Counted from the first letter of the stretch, positions 1 to 9,209 are shown. The stretch is DNA of 64,000 nt from Bacteroidota bacterium (GCA_016711505.1 JADJSV010000008.1:131035-195034); one strand, 5' to 3'. A program made the numbers and translations. The notes: generated by a model not told the origin, from the letters alone.

Positions 1-1
1 A

Positions 2-433
2 GATCAGGAATTGCTGGTTGAGGCAAAGGCGAGTATGAATAAAGCATACGCCCCATACTCCCATTTCCATGTTGGAGCGGCTATAATGCTTGAAAATGGA
101 ATTATTTTACGGGGAAATAATCAAGAAAATGCTTCATATCCGATTGGACTATGTGCTGAACGGGTTGCCATCTTTGCAGCAGGCGCCAATTACCCGAATG
201 TTAAGATCCGGGCAATTGCTATAACTGCTAATTCCGACCATTTCCATGTCAATAAACCTATAACTCCTTGTGGAGCTTGCAGACAAGCAATAGCTGAATA
301 CGAACATCGTTATAAGCAAGATATCAGACTGATCATGGCAGGTGAAGCAGGAAAAGTTCTCATTGCAAACAGTATCAGTAATATGCTTCCGTATCAATTC
401 AATGCTGATGATCTGAAGATCAAAACAACATGA
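2..433 (+). CDS. cdd: Cytidine deaminase, 5'-truncated by the window edge
   Basis: Zinc-dependent hydrolytic deamination of cytidine/deoxycytidine to uridine/deoxyuridine in the cytosol (pyrimidine salvage). The frame is open to the first bases of the window (Asp-Gln-Glu before the TTG at 11), so the true start probably lies upstream. The visible 143 residues carry the family signatures: Tyr-Ser-containing substrate region near the start, the catalytic Cys-Ala-Glu at 152-160 (zinc ligand plus proton-shuttle Glu) and the Pro-Cys-Gly-Ala-Cys-Arg-Gln motif near 268-288 supplying the other two zinc cysteines. This is the small homotetrameric type, normally about 130-160 residues. Its stop overlaps the next gene's ATG by 4 bp, suggesting translational coupling. 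Confidence 0.9.
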   Translation, partial: DQELLVEAKASMNKAYAPYSHFHVGAAIMLENGIILRGNNQENASYPIGLCAERVAIFAAGANYPNVKIRAIAITANSDHFHVNKPITPCGACRQAIAEYEHRYKQDIRLIMAGEAGKVLIANSISNMLPYQFNADDLKIKTT

Positions 434-966
434 ACACAACAGTTGGAGAATTGTATTTAATTGAATCAGTAAAAAGTTTTCAGGGTTTAAAATCCAATGC
501 TGAAAAAGCGATGGAACAAATTTCTGATCTGCAATTTCATGAACATCCCGATGAAGAATCGAACAATGTTGCAATTATTGTAAAACATTTAGCTGGTAAT
601 ATGCTAAGTCGTTTTACCGATTTTCTTACCAGTGACGGAGAGAAGTCTGACAGAAACAGAGACAGTGAATTCATCGACGAATTTACTTCCAGAAAAGAAA
701 TAATGGATTATTGGGAAAAAGGCTGGTCATGTGTTTTAAATATTCTGAAATCACTTGACCAGAATGACCTTCAAAAAATTGTAACAATCAGAAACGAAGA
801 GCATACAGTATTACGCGCTATTCATCGTCAACTGACTCATTACGCATATCACTGTGGACAAATTGTTTTTCTTTGCAAGCATTTAAAGCAGAAAGAATTC
901 AAATCACTTTCTATTCCACGAGGTGAATCTGAAAAATTTAAGACGATTACACCTGATAAAAAATAA
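430..966 (+). CDS. DinB-like (DUF1572) four-helix protein
   Basis: A 178-residue soluble protein resembling the DUF1572 branch of the DinB/YfiT metal-binding superfamily. It begins with an ATGA overlap on the cytidine deaminase gene. Candidate metal ligands are the His in Val-Lys-His-Leu-Ala-Gly-Asn (about residue 53) and the two histidines of the His-Tyr-Ala-Tyr-His-Cys-Gly-Gln stretch (about residues 137-141), in the usual three-histidine arrangement. Some superfamily members are thiol-S-transferases, but no substrate can be assigned here. The family match is by motif and predicted helical composition only. Confidence 0.7.
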   Translation: MNTTVGELYLIESVKSFQGLKSNAEKAMEQISDLQFHEHPDEESNNVAIIVKHLAGNMLSRFTDFLTSDGEKSDRNRDSEFIDEFTSRKEIMDYWEKGWSCVLNILKSLDQNDLQKIVTIRNEEHTVLRAIHRQLTHYAYHCGQIVFLCKHLKQKEFKSLSIPRGESEKFKTITPDKK

Positions 967-974
967 CTCTACTG

Positions 975-1727
975 ATGAAAAAAATATTGTCACTTATATT
1001 CGTATTAGTATTTTATACGTCAGTACATGCACAATACAGTATCCGTGATTCTTCGATTTCTTTTCCAATGATAGGAGCAACATTCAGCTATGAATTTCCT
1101 GCAGGAGATATGGCGGATCGTTTCGGACCAAATTTTTCGATCGGTGGAGCATTTCAATGGAAATTAAAATCTAACTGGCTTGTTGGCGTTGAAGGGAATT
1201 TTTTATTCAGTGATGTTGTGAGAGAGAACAATATTCTTGACAGTTATAAAACCCCGGACGGATATTTAATTGATGGAGCAGGCCAATTTGCATCTGTTAC
1301 ATTGAGTGAAAGAGGAATGCGCTTCAATCTGAAAGCAGGAAAAATATTTTCTTTCATCGGACCAAACAAGAACAGCGGTTTATTGACAAGCCTGGGTGTA
1401 GGATATTTACAACACAGAATTTACATTGATACTCCAGGTAGTCCAATACCATGGCTGGAAGGTGACAAACGCAGAGGTTTTGACAGAATGTCCAGTGGAC
1501 TTTTTATAAACCAATTTGTCGGTTACATAAATTTCAGTAATAAAAGACTAGTCAATTTCTTTGCCGGATTTGAATTTACAGAAGGGTTTACGAAAAATCA
1601 AAGAGATTACAATTTCGATACCGGTTTGAAAGACAATAAAAACCGAACAGACATTTTAATTGGCTTTAAGGCAGGATGGGTATTTCCACTCTATAAAAGA
1701 GTTGCAGATAAATTCTATATTGACTAG
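975..1727 (+). CDS. Putative outer-membrane beta-barrel protein
   Basis: 250 residues with a clear Sec signal peptide (Lys-Lys, a hydrophobic run, then cleavage after Val-His-Ala at about residue 19). The mature part alternates aromatic/hydrophobic and polar residues, with many Gly and Asn and turns between predicted strands, as in small Bacteroidota outer-membrane barrels (OMP_b-brl type). No catalytic motif is visible. It starts 8 bp after the DinB-like gene and ends 2 bp before waaA, so the four genes from cdd to waaA are probably co-transcribed. Specific function unknown. Confidence 0.65.
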   Translation: MKKILSLIFVLVFYTSVHAQYSIRDSSISFPMIGATFSYEFPAGDMADRFGPNFSIGGAFQWKLKSNWLVGVEGNFLFSDVVRENNILDSYKTPDGYLIDGAGQFASVTLSERGMRFNLKAGKIFSFIGPNKNSGLLTSLGVGYLQHRIYIDTPGSPIPWLEGDKRRGFDRMSSGLFINQFVGYINFSNKRLVNFFAGFEFTEGFTKNQRDYNFDTGLKDNKNRTDILIGFKAGWVFPLYKRVADKFYID

Positions 1728-1729
1728 AA

Positions 1730-3028
1730 ATGCAGATCATTTATAGCCTGGCCATTCGGAGTTATTATTTTACAATAGCCATTGCTGCTTTGTTTGGAAA
1801 TAGTAAGGCCAAATTATGGATCAGCGGTCGCAGGAAATGGCATAAAATTCTCGAAGAAAAACTTGCCGGCTATTCAGGTAAAGAACGGTTCTGGTTTCAC
1901 TGTGCTTCATTAGGCGAATTTGAACAAGGAAGAGCATTGATTGAAAAAGTCAGAAAAGAATTTCCGGACGCATTTATTTTGCTGACCTTCTTCTCCCCTT
2001 CCGGTTACGAAATCAGAAAAAATTATCCGGATGTAAACTTCGTCTGCTACTTACCTTTGGATACTAAAAGAAATGCCAAACAATTTGTAAGAATTCTGAA
2101 TCCATCGAAAACAATTTTTATAAAGTATGAATTCTGGTACAACTATATAAATGAACTTTCAAAAGCCGGCAAACCACTATTTATAGCATCAGCTATATTC
2201 AGGCCGCAGCAGGTCTTTTTTAAATGGTATGGAACTTTTTTCAGAAGTATTTTGAAAAAGATCACCCATATCTTTTTACAGGATAATAATTCAATGCGGC
2301 TATTATCAGACCTGGGTGTAAACAATTGTTCTATAACAGGAGATACTCGTTTTGACAGGGTTTACAAAATTGCTCATGAAACAAAACCGATACCGGCAAT
2401 TGAACAATTTCTCGGAAACCAAAACTCAATTGTTGCAGGCAGTACCTGGCCCGATGATGAAGAAATACTTTTACAAATTTTTCACTCATTAGACGACAAC
2501 AATTTAAAATTGATCCTGGTTCCGCATGAAGTTTCCGAACAACGAATATTACAACTGAAAGATAAAATTATCCGTCAGGCAAATTCAAAAGGTGTAGCAT
2601 TGTATTCAGATAAAATTCTGAATAGAAATTCTTCGATTATGATCGTTGATACAATAGGGCTTCTTTCCTCAGTATATAAATACGCTACACTGACATGGAT
2701 TGGCGGTGGATTTAACAATGGGATACATAATAGTCTGGAAGCTGCTGCCCATGGCAAACCAGTTTTCTTTGGACCGGAATATCAAAAGTTCAGAGAAGCA
2801 CACGATCTGATCGGTATTCAGAGCGCTTTCAGTGTAAAGAATCCAATTGATGGAAAACGATTAATGCAAAAGTTATTACTCGATAAGTCATTGCTGGAAA
2901 AGACTGGTCAATTATCATCCGATTATGTCCAAAAAAATACTGGTGCAACAGAAAAGATTTTCTTTCATATTTTCCAAAAATCAGAAGAAAGAAAAAAGCC
3001 GGGAGCACAACAAATTATTGAATATTGA
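1730..3028 (+). CDS. waaA: 3-deoxy-D-manno-octulosonic acid (Kdo) transferase
   Basis: Inner-membrane glycosyltransferase (GT30) that transfers Kdo from CMP-Kdo to lipid IVA in lipopolysaccharide synthesis. The 432-residue length is normal. An N-terminal hydrophobic anchor precedes the acceptor-side domain with the diagnostic Ala-Ser-Leu-Gly-Glu-Phe-Glu-Gln-Gly motif (about residues 60-68) containing the catalytic Glu, followed by the conserved Lys-Tyr-Glu-Phe-Trp-Tyr and the donor-side Gly-Ser-Thr-Trp and Gly-Gly-Gly-Phe...His-Asn...Glu-Ala-Ala motifs. Encoded 2 bp after the barrel-protein gene, fitting an envelope-related transcription unit. Confidence 0.93.
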   Translation: MQIIYSLAIRSYYFTIAIAALFGNSKAKLWISGRRKWHKILEEKLAGYSGKERFWFHCASLGEFEQGRALIEKVRKEFPDAFILLTFFSPSGYEIRKNYPDVNFVCYLPLDTKRNAKQFVRILNPSKTIFIKYEFWYNYINELSKAGKPLFIASAIFRPQQVFFKWYGTFFRSILKKITHIFLQDNNSMRLLSDLGVNNCSITGDTRFDRVYKIAHETKPIPAIEQFLGNQNSIVAGSTWPDDEEILLQIFHSLDDNNLKLILVPHEVSEQRILQLKDKIIRQANSKGVALYSDKILNRNSSIMIVDTIGLLSSVYKYATLTWIGGGFNNGIHNSLEAAAHGKPVFFGPEYQKFREAHDLIGIQSAFSVKNPIDGKRLMQKLLLDKSLLEKTGQLSSDYVQKNTGATEKIFFHIFQKSEERKKPGAQQIIEY

Positions 3029-3075
3029 CTTTTATGATAAAACGAGATGATAGTGAGTGTTCATTTTAAAAGTAG

Positions 3076-3083
3076 TATTTTTG
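3076..3083 (+). promoter_or_regulatory. Candidate Bacteroidota -7 promoter element for yceI
   Basis: TATTTTTG matches the Bacteroidota -7 consensus TAnnTTTG exactly and ends 24 bp before the ATG at 3108. No convincing -33 TTTG is seen at the expected distance, so this is suggestive only. Confidence 0.35.
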
Positions 3084-3107
3084 TAAGACGAAGAATTCAG
3101 GGAAACC

Positions 3108-3662
3108 ATGCGTAGAATTATTTTACTTTTATTTCTGATCCATGCCACTGCCAATGCGCAGATAAATTCGCTCTATTATACAAACACAGGTAAGATCTCT
3201 TTTAAATCGGAATCCAAGCAAGAATTGATTGCGGCAAGTTCTGATGAAATGCAAGGCATCATCGATGAAGAGAAAAAAACTTTTGTATTCAAGGTTAAGA
3301 TCAGAACATTTAATGGCTTTAACAGTGCATTACAACAGGAGCATTTTAATGAAAAGTTTTTAGAGTCAGAAAAATTTCCTCAGGCTACATTTATGGGCAA
3401 GATCATCGAAGACATAGATCTTAAAAAAGATGGAGTTTTTGAGATCAGGGCAAAAGGGAAATTATGGATTCATGGAGTGGAGAATGAAAGAATTATCAGA
3501 TCAGAGGTTACGATAAAAAACGGAATTATTAATATCCAGTCACATTTCACAGTAGCTTTATCTGATCACAATATAAAAGTACCAAAAGTTGTGCATGAAA
3601 AAGTATCAAGTGAGATCAGTGTCGAGATATCAGCACAACTGAAGAAAAAAACTGCAAATTGA
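3108..3662 (+). CDS. YceI-like periplasmic lipocalin-fold protein (copy 1)
   Basis: 184 residues with a signal peptide ending Ala-Asn-Ala-Gln (about residue 18). It has the YceI-like pattern: an N-terminal Gly-Lys-Ile-Ser-Phe strand, the central Gln-Glu-His-Phe-Asn-Glu-Lys-Phe-Leu-Glu-Ser-Glu-Lys-Phe-Pro block with Ala-Thr-Phe following, and a Leu-Trp-Ile-His-Gly strand. YceI proteins bind polyisoprenoid/lipophilic molecules in the periplasm; the ligand here is unknown. A clear paralogue is encoded at 9210-9773. The stop codon overlaps the TTG start of the downstream sensor kinase by 4 bp. Confidence 0.8.
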   Translation: MRRIILLLFLIHATANAQINSLYYTNTGKISFKSESKQELIAASSDEMQGIIDEEKKTFVFKVKIRTFNGFNSALQQEHFNEKFLESEKFPQATFMGKIIEDIDLKKDGVFEIRAKGKLWIHGVENERIIRSEVTIKNGIINIQSHFTVALSDHNIKVPKVVHEKVSSEISVEISAQLKKKTAN

Positions 3663-6550
3663 ACGATTATATCAAAGGATTTCTGACAGGGATCTTATTT
3701 TCCTTTCTATCGATTCAGGCGAGTGCACAACACACACTTTCTAAATCGTTTGATATCCGGACAGAAGGTGTCAGGCCAAAGTTCACAAAACTTTTTTGCG
3801 ATAATAAGGGATTGATCTGGACAGGAACTGACAAGGGGATCTTTACTTTTGATGGAATTAATTTTTCCAAATTAAGTGGCAGTGATAGCTTAGCACCAGG
3901 AATTGTAACTGCAATGTATGAAGATCGGTCCGGGCTCATCTGGGTTGGTTTTGATAACGGCAAACTCGTTAAAATCGGAGGAAGAACAATTTCAAGTTAT
4001 AATCCTCAGGAAGGCTTCCCAAAATCTGCGATCACTGCATTTGCTGAAAACAAATCCGGAGTTTTATTTTTTGCAACAAAAGGTGAGGGCGTTTATTGTA
4101 TTGAAAAAGGTATAATGTACAACATTGACCATGACGATAATCTTTCCGACGATTATTGTTATGCAATGATCCTCTTACCGGATGGCCGTATTTGCGTTGG
4201 CACAGATGAAGGAATTAATTTCATAGAATTTTCGAATGGAGTTAAGAAAGTTACATCGTTTGGAAATTCACAAGGTCTGCCGGATGACATTGTACGTTCA
4301 TTAACAATGGATAAATCAAATAGATTGTGGCTCGGGTTTCAGGACAAAGGCATTTGTATTTTCGATTATGTAAACAATAAAATTTCTTTCCAGCCGGAAG
4401 AGATTTCTAAAGGTCAGATAAATTCTCTTCTTTCAAGCGGCGATATTTTGTGGGTGAACACTGAAGAAAATGGCATTCTGAAATATGATAAATATGGAAA
4501 AAGCTCACGGTTGGTCAGCGAAAATAATTTACAAAACAGAGCAATAGATATTATTGCTGACCTTGAGAACAATATCTGGTTGGCCGAATCAATTCATTTA
4601 ACAAGAACGAGTGGCGATAAAATAATTTCTATCAATTCCATTGATAATACAAAGATCAATTTTATTCATTGTGTAATTACAGATAAAAAAGGTGGAATCT
4701 GGTTTTGTCCGGACAGACAGCTTTCACATATGTATAGAGATAAAAATGGAGAATGGGAAATTGAAAATTTTAAGATTATAGAATCCAAAGAACCTGCTGA
4801 TATTGTTACACTCTACGAAGACATTTACGGATTCATCTGGGTTGGCTCTCTTGGTGAGGGAGTGTATCGATTCAACCCAGCAACAGGTAAAGTAAGGCGT
4901 TTTAATGAAAAGACAAATATTGAAGAGTCAAGTATTTTATCTATTACAGGTGATGGTGATGAAATATGGATCGGTGGTTTCAACGGCGTCAGCAAGTTTC
5001 GAATTGTTTCAGATGGCGCTTCAGAAAAAGCAGTTATTGTAAAGGATACTTTGTCAACTAAAAGGTTGACCAACGATTATGTCTATTCTGTGTTTATTGA
5101 TTCAAAAAAAAGAATTTGGTTTGGAACAGATGAGCAAGGACTTTATTATTTAAAAGATGGCGAAGTGGTAAATCTTCCTTTGAATCACAATTCGGTTCAT
5201 TCGTTCACTGAAGATATTTACGGAAAGATCTGGTTCTCTATGCCGGATGCCGGACTTGGTTATTTTTATGATAACAAGATAAATTTCTTTTCTGCAAAAG
5301 ATGGATTATCTGACCCCTCTCCTGTTTCTCTTTTATCAATGAAAAATGGAAAACTGATCATTGTACATTCCAATGGTTTTGACATTCTCGACCCAAAAAC
5401 ATTAAAGATCATCTATCATAGTAGTGAAGAAAATCTTGCAGATATAAATTCCGATCTCAATTCAATTGCGCAATCACCGGATAGTTCAATTTGGATTGGA
5501 ACAGAAAAAGGTTTGATAAACTATCAGCCATTCTCAGACTTGAACATTTCAGAGCCTGCATTATCATTCTCCGGTGTGTCCGTTTTTTTAAAGAACATCG
5601 AAACAAATCAAAAGAAATTTTCTCATGAAGAAAATAATCTGCGGTTTGACCTAAACGGATTATGGTATTCAGATCCACAAAGAGTAAATTATTCTTTTTA
5701 TCTGGAAGGATATTCCAATAAATGGGAGAATACAAAAGACAAGAATATTGTGTTTTCAAAACTATCACCGGGGAATTATACATTGAAAGTTCGTTCTTCT
5801 TTGAACAGCAACTTTAATTTATCGAAAGAAATAACATATACTTTTGAAATAACCCCGCCCTATTGGCAAACCTGGTGGTTCAGAGGTCTTTTTGCTTTTG
5901 TAGTTGCGCTTTTACTGGTATTGATCATTCGCAGAAGAGAAAACAGATTAAGAAAACTTGACCTTTTACAAAAAGAAAAAATAGAATTTCAATTTGAAAC
6001 ATTAAAGAATCAGGTAAATCCTCACTTTCTTTTTAATAGTTTCAATACCTTAGTGAATGTAATAGAGACCGATTCAAAATCGGCCGTTCAGTATGTTCAA
6101 AAATTATCAGAGTTTTTCCGTTCGATAGTTAACTACAGAGACAAAAATTTAATTTTCTTAGAAGAAGAAATCTCTTTACTTGAAAATTACATTTTTATAC
6201 AAAAGGAAAGATACGGCGATAACTTAAAAATAAAGATCGACCTCGATAAAAAAACAATGTCAACTTTTACCATTCCACCATTGACTCTTCAATTACTTGC
6301 AGAAAACGCCTTGAAGCACAATGCTATTTCAAAAGAAACTCCGCTTCAAATCAGTTTAATTTCTGAAAACGGCCGGTTAGTAATTAGAAATAATATCAAC
6401 AGAAAAATATCAAAAGAAAGAAGTTCCGGAATGGGACTTCAGAATATTGTAAACAGATACAGATTGCTTACAAAAGAAAAAGTTGAAATTGATGAAACAG
6501 TTTCTACCTTTACTGTATCATTGCCAATGTTAAATCCACAATCTGCATGA
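3659..6550 (+). CDS. Propeller sensor histidine kinase, LytS/YehU class
   Basis: 963-residue membrane sensor. Order: signal peptide (to about residue 21), about 600 residues of two-component-regulator propeller repeats (recurrent Gly-Leu-Ile-Trp-x-Gly and Ile-Trp-Ile-Gly blades), a Y_Y_Y-like Ig domain (Tyr-Ser-Phe-Tyr-Leu-Glu-Gly-Tyr...Trp near 680-690, Leu-Ser-Pro-Gly-Asn-Tyr-Thr-Leu), one membrane helix near 740-760, then a His_kinase domain with Asn-Pro-His-Phe-Leu-Phe-Asn-Ser (phosphoacceptor His789) and an HATPase-like end. Start is TTG at 3659 because it precedes the signal peptide directly and overlaps the yceI stop. It overlaps the LytTR regulator by 4 bp and should phosphorylate it. 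The input signal, presumably periplasmic, is unknown. Confidence 0.88.
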   Translation: MNDYIKGFLTGILFSFLSIQASAQHTLSKSFDIRTEGVRPKFTKLFCDNKGLIWTGTDKGIFTFDGINFSKLSGSDSLAPGIVTAMYEDRSGLIWVGFDNGKLVKIGGRTISSYNPQEGFPKSAITAFAENKSGVLFFATKGEGVYCIEKGIMYNIDHDDNLSDDYCYAMILLPDGRICVGTDEGINFIEFSNGVKKVTSFGNSQGLPDDIVRSLTMDKSNRLWLGFQDKGICIFDYVNNKISFQPEEISKGQINSLLSSGDILWVNTEENGILKYDKYGKSSRLVSENNLQNRAIDIIADLENNIWLAESIHLTRTSGDKIISINSIDNTKINFIHCVITDKKGGIWFCPDRQLSHMYRDKNGEWEIENFKIIESKEPADIVTLYEDIYGFIWVGSLGEGVYRFNPATGKVRRFNEKTNIEESSILSITGDGDEIWIGGFNGVSKFRIVSDGASEKAVIVKDTLSTKRLTNDYVYSVFIDSKKRIWFGTDEQGLYYLKDGEVVNLPLNHNSVHSFTEDIYGKIWFSMPDAGLGYFYDNKINFFSAKDGLSDPSPVSLLSMKNGKLIIVHSNGFDILDPKTLKIIYHSSEENLADINSDLNSIAQSPDSSIWIGTEKGLINYQPFSDLNISEPALSFSGVSVFLKNIETNQKKFSHEENNLRFDLNGLWYSDPQRVNYSFYLEGYSNKWENTKDKNIVFSKLSPGNYTLKVRSSLNSNFNLSKEITYTFEITPPYWQTWWFRGLFAFVVALLLVLIIRRRENRLRKLDLLQKEKIEFQFETLKNQVNPHFLFNSFNTLVNVIETDSKSAVQYVQKLSEFFRSIVNYRDKNLIFLEEEISLLENYIFIQKERYGDNLKIKIDLDKKTMSTFTIPPLTLQLLAENALKHNAISKETPLQISLISENGRLVIRNNINRKISKERSSGMGLQNIVNRYRLLTKEKVEIDETVSTFTVSLPMLNPQSA

Positions 6551-7311
6551 GAATTTTAATTATCGAAGACGAACAGCCTGCCTCTACCCGACTGAAAAAA
6601 CTATTACTTGAAGCTGAGCCTGAGGCAATAATTCTGGATGAGATCGTGAGTGTTAAATCAGCTGTAGATTGGTTTAAAAATCACAGTCAGCCGGATCTTG
6701 TATTTATGGATATTCATCTTTCCGATGGCAACAGTTTTGACATTTTTGAATTGGTAAACATTACTGCTCCGGTAATTTTCATAACTGCATATGATGAATT
6801 CGCGCTAAAGGCATTCAAAGTAAATAGTGTAGAATACCTTTTGAAGCCGGTCAAGCAGGAAGAATTAGTTGGGGCATTAAATAAGTTTAAAACATACTTT
6901 AATAAAAATACACAGCTTCCGGATCTGAGTAAAATAATGGAGAATCTGAAAGATCCCGGCTCGACTTATAAAAAAAGATTTTTGATCCGTTACGGAGAAC
7001 ATATCAAAGCTGTAGAAACAGAAAACGTAGCATATTTTTATACGGAGGAAAAAATAAATTTTTTAAGAACAAAAGACAATCACTCTTATCATATAGAATA
7101 TAACCTTGATAAACTTGAAGGCATATTAGATCCTGCAAAATTTTTCAGGATCAATCGTCAGTTTATAATAAATTATGAAGCGATCGATCAGATGTTCTCT
7201 TTTTCGAAATCCAGAGTAAAAATAAATTTGAAACCACCGATCAATCTGGACACGATCGTAAGTACAGAGCGATCACCACTCTTTAAAGAATGGTTGTCAG
7301 GTAAAGAATAA
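6547..7311 (+). CDS. LytTR-family response regulator
   Basis: 254 residues. The N-terminal receiver has acidic residues 7-9, phosphoacceptor Asp55 in Phe-Met-Asp-Ile-His and a Thr-Ala-Tyr-Asp / Lys-Pro-Val signature. The C-terminal LytTR DNA-binding domain (about residues 145-250) contains Tyr-Phe-Tyr-Thr-Glu-Glu-Lys, Leu-Asp-Pro-Ala-Lys-Phe-Phe-Arg-Ile-Asn-Arg-Gln-Phe-Ile. The ATGA overlap with the upstream kinase makes the pair a two-component system. Targets are unknown; the cytochrome/YceI group immediately downstream is the obvious candidate. Confidence 0.92.
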   Translation: MRILIIEDEQPASTRLKKLLLEAEPEAIILDEIVSVKSAVDWFKNHSQPDLVFMDIHLSDGNSFDIFELVNITAPVIFITAYDEFALKAFKVNSVEYLLKPVKQEELVGALNKFKTYFNKNTQLPDLSKIMENLKDPGSTYKKRFLIRYGEHIKAVETENVAYFYTEEKINFLRTKDNHSYHIEYNLDKLEGILDPAKFFRINRQFIINYEAIDQMFSFSKSRVKINLKPPINLDTIVSTERSPLFKEWLSGKE

Positions 7312-7536
7312 ATAATGCCATACATTAAGTTTGCAAGTCTGGAAGTAAAATGAATTTGACATTTTTTCTTTGCTTAATCCAAGTTATACATTACATATTT
7401 TTTCTTTGTTTTTAGTTTATTTTCGCCGAAAATCGGCTTCGGAACTCAATTTTTCCTGTTCAGCATCATTTATAATATAGAACAATAATGTCGTTGTAAA
7501 TTTGTTCTATCAAATAAGATTATCAATAAAGAATAG

Positions 7537-8292
7537 ATGCAACGGACAAAAAAAATATTTCTTGATCTCATGCTCGCAGGAGTAATATTCTTGCTGGTGT
7601 TAATGATGTTTGCATTGAGTTCATGTAAACATCAGCCACAAATTTTGCCTGCTGATTTAACCGGAGGAAATGAAAATCCGGGTGGAGGAACAGTTGGAAA
7701 CGAAAATAATTGTGATCCAAATGTAGTTTACTTTGAACAACAGATCCTGCCAATTATTGTAAGTAACTGCGCAAAGAGCGGTTGTCATAACTCAATAGAC
7801 CATGAAGAAGATATTGTATTGAATTCTTACAGTTCTATTATGAGTGATGGAGAAATTTCTGCAGGAAACCCAGGCAACAGTGAATTATACGAAGTGATTA
7901 CAGAAACAGATCCGGATGATATCATGCCGCCACCGCCTCACAGTCCATTAACATCTGCACAAATTGCATTGATCAGAACATGGATCCAGCAAGGAGCACA
8001 AAACAACTCTTGTCAGAATACGTGTGATACAACGAATGTTACTTACAGCGGAAGTATAATTCCTATCCTTCAGAATTCTTGTATTGGTTGTCATAGCGGA
8101 AGTACACCGGGTGGAAATATCAGTCTGAATACATACGCAGGAGTATTTACACAGGCTACAAATGGAAAATTATTTGGCAGTGTAAATCATTCAACAGGAT
8201 TTTCGGCGATGCCAAAAGGTGGAAATAAGTTGAGCACATGTCAGATCGATATGATCAGGATCTGGATAGATGCGGGAGCGCCAAACAATTAA
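7537..8292 (+). CDS. Lipoprotein cytochrome c with two heme-type modules
   Basis: 251 residues. A lipoprotein-type leader ends in Ala-Leu-Ser-Ser-Cys (Cys about residue 30), followed by a Gly/Asn-rich linker. Two homologous modules follow: the first has Cys-Ala-Lys-Ser-Gly-Cys-His (CX4CH, unusual spacing), the second a canonical Cys-Ile-Gly-Cys-His. Each ends with a Met-Pro motif (possible distal ligand) and an Ile-(Arg/Trp)-x-Trp-Ile...Gly-Ala-x-Asn-Asn tail. Likely a membrane-anchored electron carrier. The module recurs in the next gene and in the PuuD tail (43.3-43.6 kb). TAAATTTG at 7497-7504 is a possible -7 element. Confidence 0.8.
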   Translation: MQRTKKIFLDLMLAGVIFLLVLMMFALSSCKHQPQILPADLTGGNENPGGGTVGNENNCDPNVVYFEQQILPIIVSNCAKSGCHNSIDHEEDIVLNSYSSIMSDGEISAGNPGNSELYEVITETDPDDIMPPPPHSPLTSAQIALIRTWIQQGAQNNSCQNTCDTTNVTYSGSIIPILQNSCIGCHSGSTPGGNISLNTYAGVFTQATNGKLFGSVNHSTGFSAMPKGGNKLSTCQIDMIRIWIDAGAPNN

Positions 8293-8295
8293 CCT

Positions 8296-8673
8296 ATGAA
8301 AAACATTAATCGAACGATATTTGTTTGTCTGGTAGTTTTCGGATTGTCATCTTGCTACTATGATATTCAGGAAGACATTCATCCGGAGCTTGCATCACAG
8401 ATCTGTGACACAAGTGTAGCACAATATGCAGGACAGATCAAAACAATTATGCAGAATAATTGTAGTTCTTGTCATAGCACTGCATCAGCATCCGGCGGAA
8501 TAATTACCGATACTTATCAGGACCTTAAGCGGATTGCAGATAATGGTACGTTAATTGGAAGTATCACACACGCAGCAGGTTTCAGGGCAATGCCTCAGAA
8601 TCTTCCCAAATTATCGGCTTGCAATATTAAGTTGATTGAAAAATGGGTTCGTGAAGGTTCTCAGAATAATTAA
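8296..8673 (+). CDS. Monoheme lipoprotein cytochrome c
   Basis: 125 residues. The signal sequence ends at Gly-Leu-Ser-Ser-Cys (lipidation Cys about residue 20). One Cys-Ser-Ser-Cys-His heme site lies at about residues 55-59, followed by Gly-Ser-Ile-Thr-His-Ala-Ala-Gly-Phe-Arg-Ala-Met-Pro, where the Met is a candidate distal ligand, and the same Trp-x-x-x-Gly-x-x-Asn-Asn ending as the upstream protein. It closely parallels the second module of the preceding gene, indicating duplication. Starts 3 bp after that gene's stop, so the two are surely co-transcribed. Confidence 0.8.
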   Translation: MKNINRTIFVCLVVFGLSSCYYDIQEDIHPELASQICDTSVAQYAGQIKTIMQNNCSSCHSTASASGGIITDTYQDLKRIADNGTLIGSITHAAGFRAMPQNLPKLSACNIKLIEKWVREGSQNN

Positions 8674-8766
8674 GAAAAGATGAATTCCTGTTTAATACAG
8701 GTCTAATAATATAAAAGTCAAGGTCAAACCAAAATTAATTCAGTTTTCAACTCTAAATTTGTGTCA

Positions 8767-9186
8767 ATGAAAAAGAAAATATTTTTAGCGTTAGGCATAA
8801 TGGCCTTAGCCGGTGCTGCATTCGGCTTTTACTTATTCAATAAGCCGCATCAGAGTATCCTGAATGACAAACCGGATTTCGTGGTTGAATCAGCTGCCAT
8901 CATCAATGAATTTGAAACGAATGAAGATGCAGCCAATAAAAAATTTAATGGCAAGGTCATTGAAGTAGCAGGAATCGTATCCGAAAAAACAAAAGACGAA
9001 CAAGGCAAGCTGAACATTACACTTCAGGGAGCTGATATAGCAGGAATCGGATGTGTATTTGAAAAGGCAGCACAATCCAAAGCAGCAGCACTCGCAGAAG
9101 GTCAACAAGTAAGAATAAAAGGAATCTGCACAGGCATATTGATGGATGTAGTAATGGTAGACTGTGTAGTAGTAGAAAATAATTAA
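8767..9186 (+). CDS. OB-fold (tRNA_anti-like) small exported protein
   Basis: 139 residues: an N-terminal hydrophobic anchor or signal segment, then a domain resembling the tRNA_anti-like OB-fold family (Phe-Asn-Gly-Lys-Val-Ile-Glu-Val-Ala-Gly-Ile-Val and Gly-Gln-Gln-Val-Arg-Ile-Lys-Gly strands). Proteins of this type are common beside c-type cytochromes and YceI genes in Bacteroidota; biochemical role unknown. I chose the ATG at 8767 over the GTG two codons earlier because the signal then starts Met-Lys-Lys-Lys. TAAATTTG at 8754-8761 resembles a -7 element but sits so close that the transcript would be nearly leaderless. Confidence 0.65.
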   Translation: MKKKIFLALGIMALAGAAFGFYLFNKPHQSILNDKPDFVVESAAIINEFETNEDAANKKFNGKVIEVAGIVSEKTKDEQGKLNITLQGADIAGIGCVFEKAAQSKAAALAEGQQVRIKGICTGILMDVVMVDCVVVENN

Positions 9187-9209
9187 TCAAACAAACTTAA
9201 AATATAACT

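Noticed and set aside
149..574. 141-residue minus-strand frame across cdd and the DinB-like gene
   Set aside because: Wholly antisense to two recognisable genes, with no family features; a shadow frame.
7425..7437. Small GCCGA-AAA-TCGGC hairpin after the LytTR gene as a terminator
   Set aside because: Five-base stem without a following T-run and over 110 bp from the stop; too weak to call.
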